Below, piece after piece: positions 33,803 through 45,719 of a stretch of 64,000 nucleotides of DNA (its first letter is position 1; the number at the start of each line of letters is the position of its first letter). Source of the stretch: Celoporthe dispersa (taxonomy: Eukaryota; Ascomycota; Sordariomycetes; Diaporthales; Cryphonectriaceae); the NCBI GenBank assembly GCA_016584495.1, contig WAID01000003.1:4092001-4156000 (forward strand). Direction: 5' to 3'. The notes beneath the pieces are model-generated. The model did no database searches, had not been told where the DNA came from, and worked only from the letters and a program-made list of their open reading frames with translations. A program made the position numbers and the translations under genes.

Positions 33803-35058
33803 CCAGGATCCCTCTTTTTTCGTCTTCCTTTTTTTTTTTGTTTCCCTCTCCCCTTCACCTGGTGATACGGGGCATATGGTGGCAGTTTGGGCATAAATAG
33901 ATTCAGTTTGCATACCCAGGGATGTATGATCGGATCCTCAAGAAATTGGTTAATAGAGGCCTAGAAGTTTGGCACTTTCTCGATGAGCACAGTTCTAGTG
34001 TGGATTTTTCAGGATTTTTTTTCCCTTTCTTTTTTGGGTGCTAATTATCGACTGGTAAGTCCTGATCTTGGGTCATAGTGTGTCCATGATTGCAGCTTGG
34101 AAGGACTGTTGCTTTTGGCATTGGACACTGGTCCAAGGCAGATGAGCCACGGCAGTGGAAGCCATGAGTTGTTTTCCTATTCAATTAGACTTGTGCTTGG
34201 GATTTTTCCCACCATTCTTTTTTTTTTTTACCTTCCTTTTTTCCTTTCTTTCTTTCTTCTTCTCGAGTTCTCCTCCCCACCCGTCTCCTCTTCCCCCAAT
34301 CCCTACCCTGATGTATAGCAAGGGCTAGGCGACGTCGCCAAGAAAACTCACTCCTCCTGGCAGAGGGGGGAGACGAAGGAGCTGGGGCCCGCGTCTGTTC
34401 AGGGTTTACGTGGCGCCTCTCGATCTCAAGCAAGACCCAGTTCCCACAACCCACTGCCACCACGATAGCCGCGGTAGCAGAAGCTATCCCCCTTCTCCCA
34501 GCAGCGCCAGTTGCGGCAACAGGAAGAAGAAGAAGAAGAAGCGCAGAGTGCGGCAGGCGTAACGGGCAGGCCTCGCGAGGTTTATCTGGGATCAGTGGTG
34601 GGACCTGCCTTGTCCCTTCTCCCCTCCCCCCTTTCCTTGCCTTGAAGAGTAGATAGGTGGTCTTGATGTATGTATGACGCTTATGAGGAGGTTTAGTGTA
34701 AGACCAGCTTGTGTACTAGGACACGCCAGGTGTCATCTAGGTGCAGCCCCTCCTCCTCCTGCCCCTCCCCCGGCTCCCCTCCTGGGATGGAGGACAACTC
34801 TACCCACATGTCTGCCTCAAGGGATGGTCAAATCACTGTGTCTGTCTGCAGATCACGAGGTAGAGGGCCTAAAGATGTGACAAGGGGAGATATCATGATG
34901 GCAACGTGGGAGAGCGGGCACTGCAGGGTTTAAATTTGTTCTGCGGGTTAGATATATCGGGGATTAACTACTCATTCCAGCTCTTTTCTTTTTTTTTTTT
35001 TTTAAAAAAAAAAGAACCAGCCTCTCGAACCACACAAGACCTCTCCTGAGGATATCAA
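33803..35058. other. Gene-free spacer, acid phosphatase to VMA22
   Basis: Convergent 3' flanks. It has T-rich runs (33830-33840, 34208-34218), a CT-rich stretch at 34220-34310, a GAA repeat near 34527-34540 and a T16/A10 tract at 34986-35014. No frame is convincing. Confidence 0.45.
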
Positions 35059-35706
35059 TCACGGAGCCGCAGCCTCTTTACGAGCGACAGGTTTCTTCTC
35101 CCACCCGAGAGCCGCAGCAGCCGCAGCAGCTTCTGCAGCTTCCGCCTTGGTCCTCTTCTTCCTCTCCCGCCGCACCTCGATCTCCACCTCGCGCATGGCC
35201 CTGTCCACGGTGACCAGCCGGGGGATGATGTGCTCGACGGCGTCGATCGCGAGGGACTGTGCCTGTCGTAGAGAGAGGGGCGTGAGGACGCCGAACCAGC
35301 GTAGCGGGTCAGCGGCGGGCCCCTTCTTCTCCACCTTCGTCTCGGACCCCTCCTCCTCAGCCTCCTCCCCATCGACACCCTCGCCGGACCCGCGCAGGGC
35401 CCTCTCAGCTCTGGTCCCGGCCCCCCGGGCTAGGTGATCACCGCAGCTGGCCCCCTCGGCCACCACCCGAAACGCGACTCCGGCCTCGGTCTCGTCGACC
35501 ACAACAGTCCTGCCAGCCTGCATCCGCTCGTCATACGAGTCCGCGCCGTACCGGGCGCCGCGCTCGGCGGCGAAGTTGGCGCGGGCGAGTTGGTGGAAGG
35601 TGGACTTCTGAAGGGTGATGAGCCTCTCTCGAAGTGAGGTATACTCGTGGAGGAGGGTGAGGTAGCGCTCCATGAGGTAGTCGACTCGGTCTGTGTGGGG
35701 ATCCAT
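35059..35706 (-). CDS. VMA22: Vma22/CCDC115-like V-ATPase assembly factor
   Basis: Single exon, 215 residues. The N-terminus (DRVDYLMERYLTLLHEYTSLRERLITLQKSTFHQLARANF) is a helical coiled coil. The diagnostic C-terminal block is DPLRWFGVLTPLSLRQAQSLAIDAVEHIIPRLVTVDRAMREVE, the DPL-x-WFG-x-L...LR-x-AQ motif of Vma22 and human CCDC115. A Glu/Gly/Ser-rich linker joins them and the protein ends in a basic Lys/Ala tail. Vma22 works at the ER with Vma12 and Vma21 to assemble the Vo sector of the vacuolar proton pump. No membrane segment is seen, as expected for a peripheral chaperone. Confidence 0.82.
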   Translation of the reverse strand: MDPHTDRVDYLMERYLTLLHEYTSLRERLITLQKSTFHQLARANFAAERGARYGADSYDERMQAGRTVVVDETEAGVAFRVVAEGASCGDHLARGAGTRAERALRGSGEGVDGEEAEEEGSETKVEKKGPAADPLRWFGVLTPLSLRQAQSLAIDAVEHIIPRLVTVDRAMREVEIEVRRERKKRTKAEAAEAAAAAAALGWEKKPVARKEAAAP

Positions 35707-37280
35707 CTTCTTTGATGTTGTCTTATCCTTCTAATTGGTTTTTACTCCGGCGGAGACGTTTTGAGGGATAAAGGAGGGGGTTTCTGTGTTTGCGGTGTCA
35801 CTGTTTCGAAACCAAGAGTTTGGAGGTTTGGACCTGTGAGAACAAGAGTTAGGCGTCGAGGAGCTCATGGCGGGGTCGGAAGGCGCTAAACCCCCCCCCT
35901 CTCCCCCAAATACCGTATTTTACAGGCTTACCAGCCAGCCTGGCCCTCAGCAACTTAGCTCCTGCAAGTATTACTTGACAACCTATAACGAATCCGTACC
36001 CATCTTACCAGCATCTCTATCCTTTTTTTTTTTTTTTAAGTTGTATGAGGTGAGGCTGATGGCTGGTGAGCAAACGGTCTCGAGTGAGAAGCACTAGCGG
36101 ATCTTGCCGCCGCACAAAGATCCTCTTTTGGAGGAGAGGGGGGGGGGCGTGGACGAATGAAAATAATGAGGGAAAAAAAAAGGGGGGGGGTTACCGATGT
36201 TGAACGCTCAACAGGAGGAACATCCATATCGACTTCGGGTTTTTTTTTCTTTCTCTCTCCCTAAGCACAATTCACGGTATATTGGCTAGTGCAAATTTTG
36301 GTCCTGGCTCGTAATTCTCAGTACTCTGTGAGCGATAGGTAATACTTGACTGCTTATGTTCTGCCCCTGCATAAGAGCACAAAGACACGCATCAGGGTGA
36401 ACAGTCTGGGCTCGCCTCGCTCGCCGGTCTCAAGCTCGTCGGCATATCAACATCCATCCTGCAGGAGGAAGCGAGCGACCCGTCTCGCCCGCCTGTCGGC
36501 CGTGGTAGAGACGTCCGAGTGGGATTTTCTTTTTTTTTTCTAAAAATTTCTTTTTATGAATTCTTAGCTGCTTATCTGTTTCGGTCAGAAGTGCCTTTCA
36601 CGTGCAAGCCTCTGGTTTCAGTGGCCGTTTCGACCGGCGGGGGTTCCATCAGGGCCGCGGGTACAGACAGGCGAGGGCTAAGGAGAAGGTCACCTAGGCT
36701 AAAAGGGACCTGGATGGCTGATCTGCCTCGGGCCCTGGCCTTTCTTCCAGGCGAGATATGCCGTCCGGCGAGCGAGCAGGTGAGGTGGGTGGTGGTAGTC
36801 TTGCATATGCCAGGGACTGGTCAGAGAAGGCCTTATCCTTGTCGGCCATGCTACTATGGTAGAGATGGCGAGCCTCAACCACGTGCGCGAGGGGGCCAGC
36901 AGGCGGCTCGAATGCAGGTCTCGCCCTGCTGCCGTGCAATCGGCAGGGCTGTGGAGGGTCGGTGTCCTATGAGACCCGAGCAGCATTGCGTGGCGGTCTG
37001 CAGAAGCAAGTTCCCGCGTCCATCGTCCGGCTGCTGCTAAGGATGATCATGACTCTGCCACGCAAAAGTAAAGTTATAGGGGAAGAAGGAAGAAGCGAGG
37101 GAGGGAGAGGAGGAGGGAGGGAAGGGGGGGGGCCGAGCGTGTGAATTCAGCCGCTGAAAAGTAATGCAACATCCCAGAATCATGCAACCAGCCTCTCTAT
37201 ATGACACTGGAGATTCTTTTGTCCGTCAAATAATTGCTCGAGGGCCTCTTTGAAGGTCCAGCTTCATATACGCCACAGCC

Positions 37281-37281
37281 C

Positions 37282-37325
<44 letters not shown>
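37281..37325. repeat. GA dinucleotide microsatellite
   Basis: About 20 GA units with one interruption. Confidence 0.85.
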
Positions 37326-37327
<2 letters not shown>

Positions 37328-38381
37328 TTGTTTTTCCGTTTCTCTCCCTCCCTCCGGGGGCCTGGCTGCGCAAGTGTCCCTTATGTGTGGCGGGCCAGTC
37401 GCATTTGAACCGAGCACAGTCGATCGACGATGTGCCTCTCTTGGACCTTGCTATGCTACCTGTCGAGATGAGATGGTGTCTGACCACAGCCAGGCACAAG
37501 CAAGAAATAAATTCTCCGCAGTGGCGGACCCACAGGACCTCCCTCGTCTGCTCTGGAGTTGAGCCGGCGAGGCCATTCTGGCACGACGGCGGCAGCGGGC
37601 GGAATGACGTTGATGAGGTTTCGAGGTCTCTCTTTTTTTTTTGGTCCTAAGCTGCTTGGGGGCCTCGTCGCCGAGGGATGGACATGGTCTCTGTGCAAGG
37701 CTCGGCTACCAGCATCCGGCCCATGGTCGGTAAGGCAACGACCACGCCCTGCTGCTGGACGTTATCAGCCGCGAGCGGCTGGTCGAATCTGGGTGGTGGT
37801 ACCACCTCATAGCACCTGAGAGTGAGTATGCCCATTGTCGGTGGGCCCGGTCTGGGCCCCGGCAGAACAAACCGACGATGGTCGCGCAGCTTACGTACCG
37901 TCTGGGTGAAAAAGGGAAAAGAAGAGAGAGGAAGAAGAAAAAAAAAGGGCGGGTGGGTTGAGTGAGTGGTATGTACGCCCCAGGCCAATGTAAGGCCGTC
38001 TCGGCACTTGAGGCCAGACCTGCCCGAGATCTCGTTCAAATTTGGAACCAAGGATCGAGGACAGCAGGTCAGGTCAGTTGTTGGGGAAAATGGGAAGGGG
38101 AAATAGATCAGCAGAGGGGGAGGGGGCGAGGGTCTGAGATAGCAGAATGGTCAGGGAGGAGTCTGAGGGAAATAGGGGCCACCAGAGAATGTTTGTGCCT
38201 CGATGGTTTTATGATCCATACGTGCTCCAAACAAAACATAAACGCCAGAGGAGCGAGAAGCCTCTAGAAATGGGCGTCCGGCCTGGACTCGATCAAATGT
38301 CAAGGTACCTATGTACATGCAGTAAAAAAGTAGCGTGCAGCAGGTAACGGCCAGTGACGCCCTCCAGTCAGATCAAACGTC

Positions 38382-38438
38382 ACCACACACACACACACAC
38401 TCACACACACTCACACACACTCACACACACTCACACAC
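38382..38438. repeat. AC microsatellite with four tandem TCACACACAC units
   Basis: An AC run is followed by four near-identical 10-bp units (TCACACACAC). It is a minisatellite nested in a microsatellite. Confidence 0.85.
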
Positions 38439-38790
38439 GACACTACCACCACCACCTCCCGGGAGAGACTGACAAGTCCCAGCCCCATCAGGAATAGTAG
38501 CGCTATGCAGCCGTCCAGGACACCCCTGGGCCTGCTTGGACTTGGCCGTCCACCACACCCTAAACGCACCCCACTTCACCTCCAGCACTGCGTCCATCGC
38601 ATCCATTGCTCCAGCAGACCGCAGACAGCCCCAAGCCCAAGGACTTTCGTCACCCCCAACCAGGACCCGACACAGACCCAGGGCCCTAAAGGTCTAGGAC
38701 CCAGGACCCAGACACCCAGGACCCAGAGCCCGACGTCTCTTTCATGCGATCCTCCTTCCTGCCGTTCTTGTCCTCGCTGCTGCCACAGCC

Positions 38791-38845
38791 AGAGAGAGAG
38801 AGAGAGAGACACACACACACACACACAGAGACAGAGAGAGAGAGG
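38791..38845. repeat. Compound GA-AC-GA microsatellite
   Basis: Adjacent GA, AC and GA runs in the putative CDC42 upstream region. Confidence 0.85.
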
Positions 38846-39526
38846 GAGATCAACCACCACCACCCACCCGCCCGCCCGCCGCCTCTCTCGTCCAATGCTC
38901 ACGAGGCTGACCCCCTCGTCGTCCACCCAGTCCAATTGATTCCTGCTCCGACCTGCCAACACAAAACACTCACTTACCACCTCTGTGCTGATCCATATTG
39001 GCTGCGACCGATCAAGATCCCCATCGTCCGTGCCTCGTCCACCTTCACTTCTAACCTGTCTTCCTTTCCTCATTTCCCTTCTCTTCTGACGGTTTCCTCT
39101 TGACCGCCCGCCTTTTTTTTTTTAATCCCTCCCACAGGGTGCCAACAATCCAACCTCTGGTCCTCTCTTCCTCCCACCGCTGCTGCGACCAACAACAGGC
39201 ACACCCAGAACGAGACAGAGTCTCAGACCTACCATACAGTTCAATCACCTCTTGGATGCTCATTAGCCCTTGCACCTCCTTCGATCTCGAGTCTGGCCGA
39301 TCTGCGAGCAGATACAGACCTTCTAGAGCCCATTGGCCTATCCGTCTTCGACGTCTCGACCCACGCGACGCTTCTCCGATAAGCAAGCAACATTACCAGC
39401 TTTTCCGCAGGGCCCTTTGTGTTGCACCATCGTCAAAACAAAAACAAAAAAAGTCGACTGCTTCAAAACACACACACACAGTTGCTCCCTCCCCCCCTCC
39501 GAGGTGCAGCACCGTCTCTCTGAAAG

Positions 39527-40731
39527 ATGGTGGTCGCAACTATCAAGTCGGTACACCCTGCTCTCTACCACCACATGCTCGCTGCCTATCGATCCTCCCT
39601 CCCTCCCCCCCTCCCCTTCACACCGGAATCTGATAGAGCCACGCCATGGCTCCGGTCCTGTGCAGGCAGACCACGCCATCTTGTCTCCCATCCCCCTCCC
39701 ATGTATCATACCTGCAGCTTGGCTTCCGTCGGACCGCCGCCTGCATACGTCACGTTATCACGACCACGGGCTGTCGACGACTCTCCTCCCTGGCTGGCAG
39801 TTTACTGATTGAAACCTCGACTCCTAGGTGCGTCGTTGTTGGTGATGGTGCTGTTGGCAAGACATGTCTGCTCATCAGCTACACCACCAACAAGTTCCCC
39901 TCCGAATATGTCCCTACAGTGTTCGACAACTATGCTGTCACCGTCATGTAAGACCGACCTCCTCCTCCTCATCCTGTCTCTCCTTCGTTCGCGCGGGGAG
40001 AGGGACACCTCTGCATCTACCCGATCACGCGCGCCCGTGTCCAGCCGTCGCCCGTCGCGCCTCGCGTCTCGATTCAGGCACACCCCGCTATCCTGCCTCC
40101 CTGTCTCAAAAGCAAAGCACCCTTGATCCAGCCGATCCCTAAACAAGCGCCCGCGTGTCTTCTAAGTCAAACGTGCAACCTCTGGGCTGACCCTGCTGCG
40201 TCCGGAATCTAGGATCGGCGATGAGCCATATACCCTGGGCCTGTTCGATACAGCTGGTCAAGAAGATTACGACCGATTGCGACCGCTTTCATACCCACAG
40301 ACCGATGTGTTCCTCGTTTGCTTCAGCGTTACCTCCCCGGCATCTTTCGAGAACGTTCGCGAGAAGTGGTTCCCCGAGGTCCACCACCACTGCCCCGGCG
40401 TCCCCTGCCTCATAGTTGGTACACAGGTCGATCTGAGGGACGACCCCGGCGTGAAGGACAAGCTAGCCAAGCAGAAGATGCAGCCCGTGAGGAAGGAGGA
40501 CGGCGAGCGGATGGCCAAGGAGCTGGGCGCGGTCAAGTACGTCGAGTGTAGTGCTCTGACGCAGTACAAGCTCAAGGACGTGTTTGATGAGGTAAGGGCA
40601 CCCTGCCGTCTCGAGATGTGGAAGGACTCTCAGCGGGAACACGGACTGACAAGGGATCACAGGCGATCGTGGCGGCCCTGGAGCCTCCCCAGCAGACTAA
40701 GGTTAAGAAGCACAAGTGCCTGGTGTTGTAG
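39527..40731 (+). CDS. CDC42: Rho-family GTPase Cdc42
   Basis: Exons 39527-39546, 39828-39947, 40213-40591 and 40663-40731 give 195 residues. The first coding exon is only 20 nt (MVVATIK). All GTPase motifs are present: P-loop GDGAVGKT, switch I [32 protein letters not shown], the nucleotide-specificity motif TQVD (here in GTQVDLRDD) and SALTQ. The [20 protein letters not shown] effector region and the Rho insert identify Cdc42 rather than Rac. A polybasic KKHK precedes the CAAX box CLVL, a geranylgeranylation site that anchors the protein to the plasma membrane. It controls polarity, hyphal tip growth, septation and morphogenesis. The frame is intact and splice phases fit. Confidence 0.97.
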
Positions 40732-42658
40732 TCATACCCGGGGACTGCGAGCGTGTTTACTCACGAGGGCGGGGCGACCCGGCCTCAAGGAAAGCAGGTA
40801 TGGCAGCGAGAACGTCAGATGGGTGACTGGGGCGACTGCATGGTCTCACGCCAAGTCTCGACTCTCCTTTTTTTTATTCCACGGCCGACCGGTGCCCCTT
40901 GGTGTTGCTTGGGCTGCCGCCCAAGGCGAGAAGGAGAGCAAGAGGAGCCGGCGAGAAAGACATCCTCAGCACCACGACGCGAGCCTGGATCTGAACATGC
41001 TGGTTTTGGAAGCATATAAGCAGGCTCTTGCTCCTCCCTTTAGAAGGTGCTTCTGATGAATATTGGGTGGTCTGGGGGACGAGAGGAGAGGTGGTAAATG
41101 AGGACAGAAGGAGACTTTCCTCTCTCTTTTTATTTTTATTAGATCTGGACGCTATCGTCTTTTTTTTTTTCACCCCATCCGTTGAAGCGACCTTCTTATC
41201 ACCCTTTTCAATACGAACAGATCTGGCTCCTTTGTGCAGCAGAGAGTGTCCTCTCGGCGCCCCTACCACCATTTGCAGTGTAGTGCCCACCTAGTGCATA
41301 TGTATATACGGATATATTTATGCATATGTACGTGCCATATCTGTGCTGACAAAAAATTTTATGCTGTTTTGTTTCGGGGTGCATCCGAGAACCGGAGTTG
41401 TGAAGTATTAAATTTCGGGCGTGTCCCGTCCAACATCAAGCTTTGCTGAAGCATATGCCACAGCAGGCAGTTCCCACCTCTCGACTTGATACATACCGCC
41501 TTCCCAGACGAAAACCCCGCCCCCTCCCCCTCCCCAGACCAAAGCTCCACGCTCTGTGGGGTGGAGCTTCTCACGATAGAGCACACACACACCCTTCCTG
41601 AACCCGGTTTCCGCACGGAATCAGACTGCGCAGGCTGTCGTTTGCCAGGCTATGGAGACGGCCAGATGGAAATGGCAGATCTGGCAAGGGGGTTGGGGTG
41701 TAGGTCTGGGGGCGCCACTCTGGAGCTTGTGTGTAGATGGTGCAAGACTTCTTCTCCCCAAGTGCCCAGAAGGAGAGACACGGAGGTTTGGGCGGCAGCT
41801 GTGGTAGCTTAGGGCCCGGGTGAGGGTGCCGCCTGTGCTGTGTCTGGGGAGGATCTTCTTGCCCCGGGTCCTGACATGGCGAGATGGCCTCAGCTGTGTC
41901 TCCTGGGGGAGTGAGCACGTCCTTGCTTCTCCTGTTGACCCAAGGGATGGAAGCTGTGTGCCGGTGGTCACCGTGCCAGCCTGGCAACGGCTCTCCTCTT
42001 TCTACTACGTAGATGATCGAGCAGTGAATAAGGTACTTAGTGACGTGTATTCTTTGAGTTCTATTACACTAGACACGGTCCGGCATCCTGCATACGAGAC
42101 ACCCTCCGAGAGGGCAGATGGAGACTGAGGAGGGAGTCTGCTGCAGAAGAGAGGGAGAGGGAGAAATCAGACTAGTCCTGCGGGAGCAGGCGGAGGAGAG
42201 TCAGGACATGCAGCTTCCGCAGCAAGTGCTGAGACCAATAGCGTCGAGAGGGATTATCAACAACACGCTCGGTAGGCAGTGGTCTTGCACACACACACAA
42301 CAACCAGGACACTGCAATGATGGCTAACAGGAATAGAGAAGTTATACCCGAGCCCTGTGGGGCGCGATGAACCACTACGCAGGAGCCACGTGCAATAGCC
42401 AGAGTAGTTGCGCGCGCTTTTGCGATCGGTATTTGATAGTCGGGGGCATATATGTAATACTTAAGTAATTCCCGTGCGGACACTACCTGCAGCAGGTGTA
42501 AAGCCCGCTAAGCCAAGGCCCTCGACTTTTATCAGGCGCGCACCCATTGGAGATCCACTCACAGCTGCCGGGCCGCCTCCGATCGAGGGCCGTAGTAGGT
42601 ATTTACTATGTAGAGATTACATATCAGGTCAGTCAGGGTCGACGACCTCATTCATGTC

Positions 42659-42698
<40 letters not shown>

Positions 42699-42899
42699 GC
42701 GCTTGTTGCAGGGAGAACCCCAAGATCCATCCGTACTTCTCTCGCCCGCCCTCCCCTCCTGAGTAAATAACAAGCGAGCTGGCGGGTTTCGGCATCTACT
42801 TTGAATATTGCACATATACCGAGCGTCGCACACAAACACACACACACACCGACACACACTTACACAGTGAGATTGGGTCCCCGATCCAGTTACATCACA
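40732..42899. other. Gene-free region between CDC42 and the ureohydrolase gene
   Basis: CDC42 3' flank, T-rich run at 41160-41171, a UGUAUAUA element at 41301-41308 and a CT microsatellite at 42663-42693. Open frames at 41486-41987 on both strands mirror each other and show no family. The right end is the ureohydrolase promoter. Confidence 0.42.
42663..42693. repeat. CT dinucleotide microsatellite
   Basis: About 15 CT units upstream of the ureohydrolase start. Confidence 0.85.
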
Positions 42900-44783
42900 A
42901 TGAGAGGACCACAACTCCTCCTCGCCGCGGCCCTCGCCTCGCTGGCGGCAGCTTGCGGCAACCACGGGCACGACGACCACGAGTGGACTGCCGAGGAGCT
43001 CGCCGAGCTGGAACACAAATGGGGTATGGAGGTACGTTCAACGCCTGAGAAGACATGCCTTTCTTTTCGTCTTGCTCTGGGTCGAGGTGACTGCAGAAGG
43101 GGAACCGGTGTTTTTGTTCTTCTTCCACTTTTCTGGGAGGACAAAGTGCATGGGCACCTTGCGCGGGTGGCCGTCAGTGGAATACTCTAGGCCCCTTGGG
43201 AACAAGGCGTGGAAGCGACCGCTTTATGCACTCGCCAATCAGTTAGATAGTCAGTCGTGGGCGCCAGAGAGGTCATCAGGCCAAGGAGAACTCCCCTCAC
43301 CGCCGATGTGATGGGATGTGCCTGGCCCGGTTGACTGCTGCGGGAGGAGGCATATGCCGCTGCAGAGGACCGGCTGTGATGGGATAGAAAAAGAAAAAAA
43401 AAAGGAAAATACTGTGAAGAACGAGGCTGACACGTGTTCTCCGTTTCCCACCCATCAGTGGCCCTTCTCGGGAATAGGCAGCTTTGCGCACCTCAAGTAC
43501 GCCAAGTGCCTGACGACGCCGTCGGAGCTGTTTGATATTGCCATCATCGGTGCCCCCTTCGACACGGCTGTGAGCTACAGGCCAGGTGAGTGGACAGCCT
43601 CCTTTCCATAAGCACCTACCTAGGTCCTGCCCGGTCTTGGAGGAAGGGGAGAAGAGAAGAAGAAAAAAAAAACACAACGATGGCTGAGACCAAACCAGGC
43701 GCAAGATTCGGCCCACGCGCCATCCGCCACGCCTCGTCGCGGCAGACCAGCTTCAGGGGCTTCAACCCCAGGGCCAACATCAACCCGTACCAGAACTGGG
43801 CCAAGATCATCGACTGCGGTGACATCCCCGTCATGCCCGTCGACAATGCCGTGGCTGTGCTGCAGATGACGGAGGCCTTTACCGAGCTGGGCAGCCGGTC
43901 GCCTGTGTCGCCCCTCCTACAGAAGCCCAAGCTCATTACGCTCGGCGGCGACCACAGCCTTACCCTGCCGGCGCTGAGGGCGCTGAACAAGATTCACGGA
44001 AAGCCCCTGCGGGTGTTGCACTTTGATGGTAGCTGGCCCCAATCTTTCCTTCGTTTCTTCTCTTTTCCTTCTTTTCTTGGCTCTTTTTTTGTACACTCCC
44101 CTCCCCCCTCCCCTCACAAAAAAAAAAAAAAGAAAAAGAAAAAAAAAAGAATTTCCTCCTGCTGACGACTTGTACTCCTCAAAGCCCATCTCGACACCTG
44201 GCACCCGGCCAAATACCCCAGCTCCTGGCCCTCCGACCAGGCCCACTTCACCCACGGCTCCATGTTCTGGCTCGCTGGTCAGGAGGGCCTGCTGATCAAC
44301 GACACCACCCGCCCCTCGGTACACGCCGGCCTGCGCACCCGGCTGTCCGGTAACGGCTGGGACGACTTTGACGACGACACCTCCCAGAACTGGCTGCGCG
44401 TCGTGGCCGACGACATCGACGACCTCGGCACCGCAGGCGTGGTCAAGACCATCCTCGACGCCATCCCCGCCGACGACCCCGTGTATCTGTCTATCGACAT
44501 TGACGTGCTCGACCCGGCGTTTGCGCCCGGCACGGGGACGCCGGAGCCTGGCGGTTGGACCACGCGCGAGCTGATCCGCATCCTGCGGGGCATCGAGGGC
44601 CTGAATGTCGTCGGGGCGGATGTGGTCGAGGTGTCGCCTGCGTACCAGGGCCAGGGGGAGGAGACGGCGCTCGCGGCTGCGCAGGTGGTGTATGAGATCC
44701 TGAGCTCGGTCGTCAAGAGGGGGATGGAGGAGATGGGTAAGGAGGGTGTGGTGGAGGACAAGGACGTTAGGGATGAGCTGTGA
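42900..44783 (+). CDS. Secreted agmatinase-like ureohydrolase (arginase superfamily)
   Basis: Exons 42900-43031, 43459-43585, 43699-44028 and 44185-44783 join in phase to 395 residues. The N-terminus MRGPQLLLAAALASLAAACG is a signal peptide, followed by a His/Asp/Glu-rich linker (NHGHDDHEWTAEELAELEHKWG). The manganese-binding signatures are complete: GGDHS, FDAHLDTW (DAHxD) and SIDIDVLDPAFAPGTGTPEPGG (SxDxDxxDPxxxPxxGTPxxGG). These belong to agmatinase, guanidinobutyrase and proclavaminate amidinohydrolase rather than arginase. It hydrolyses a guanidino group to release urea; the substrate is not determinable here. Secretion or a vacuolar location is unusual for the family and is inferred from the N-terminus. 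A longer acidic C-terminal tail ends in EDKDVRDEL; the terminal DEL resembles an ER-retention signal but is not a canonical HDEL/KDEL. Confidence 0.9.
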
Positions 44784-45719
44784 GAGTGCCCAGTGGGTAG
44801 CAGCATCTGCTGTGTATTGTCCACGTGTTCGGCCCGGGGGGAGGGAGGAGAAGGGGATGTAGGCCTCACGTTGGCGTTGGCGCTGGCGTTCTGAGCCTCC
44901 TGCTGGCTCGACGAGGCGATCCGTACGGCCTCTGTGCTCTGCTCTATGTGTGTGTATTTGCGTGGGACAATCTTTGAGGCCAGGCTCTGCTGCCAGTTCA
45001 AGAAGGCAGGGGCTTGGGCCTGGGCTGGCTTATTTCAAAGTGATCTCTGCTCTGAACTTACCGCCCAGCCCGATAGAACATACTTTTTTTTTTTTTAGAA
45101 AAAAAATACAACATGTATAGTATAGGCTGTCCATTGTTGATTGTCATAATGATGTTATCCAGTGATTCTATCACAGCGGAGGGACAATCATATCCTTCTG
45201 TAGTCCCTAAACCTCCCTGCTGTGGGTATGCCCACACTTGGCCATCCATCACATATTTGATGGCGGGTTTAAGGTGCCTGGAAAGGTTCAAAGCTGAAGT
45301 CTGCAGAGTGACAAATGGCTTCATGTGGTTGAAATCGAATCGGGTAGTCAAGGTTTCATTCAGTGGTACTTTCATCTTGATGAGACAGCCTGTTCCGATA
45401 ATACAGTCACTAAACCAGAATGTGCTTCAGGCCTCAAGGTGGTGTGTGTTCAGTGAGTCACCGCAGACTCGCGAGACCCCTGTCCAGATGATACAGTTGA
45501 CTCAACCCCACCAAGCTGCTACTAAAGCTCCCTCTCCCTTATCTTTTCTCGACCCCACCACACTTTGTCTGTCAACCTTCAGACTACCTACCCAACTGCT
45601 CCTCTGATATTCAAGGTCCTGACTCAGAGGTCTCGTCCTCGCCTTGATTTTCCCTCACCCTCACCTTGTACTCGATCAATTGGCCGTCGGTGACAAGCAC
45701 TTAACCCCCCTCCAGAACA
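44784..45719. other. Spacer between ureohydrolase and AsnRS genes
   Basis: It contains an orphan minus-strand frame at 45058-45375 (listed separately) and a CT-rich AsnRS leader at 45500-45719. Confidence 0.45.
45058..45375 (-). CDS. Orphan 105-codon reading frame, unidentified
   Basis: ATG at 45375, stop at 45058. The translation has ordinary protein composition (MKVPLNETLTTRFDFNHMKPF ...) rather than the Arg/Ser/Pro skew of shadow frames, and its DNA is less GC-rich than the neighbouring genes. The C-terminal FFSKKKKSMFYR comes from a poly-A/T tract, so that end is doubtful. There is no signal peptide, domain or intron evidence. It may be a fragment of an old insertion. Confidence 0.2.
   Translation of the reverse strand: MKVPLNETLTTRFDFNHMKPFVTLQTSALNLSRHLKPAIKYVMDGQVWAYPQQGGLGTTEGYDCPSAVIESLDNIIMTINNGQPILYMLYFFSKKKKSMFYRAGR

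Larger units (their letters stand above)
35707..39526. promoter_or_regulatory. Divergent 3.8 kb region between VMA22 and CDC42
   Basis: No protein gene is visible. Simple repeats dominate: a GA array (37281-37325), an AC array (38382-38438) and GA/AC arrays (38791-38845). The final 700 bp are CT-rich and probably form the CDC42 promoter and a long leader, as is common for Rho-GTPase genes. Confidence 0.45.

Noticed and set aside
38382..38438. Tandem 10-bp units resembling a short regular array
   Set aside because: Units have no unique spacers and are pure AC-type simple repeats, so this is a mini/microsatellite and not a CRISPR array.
41571..41987. 138-codon minus-strand frame downstream of CDC42
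   Set aside because: Pro/His/Ser-rich, mirrored by frames on the plus strand, no start context or domain.
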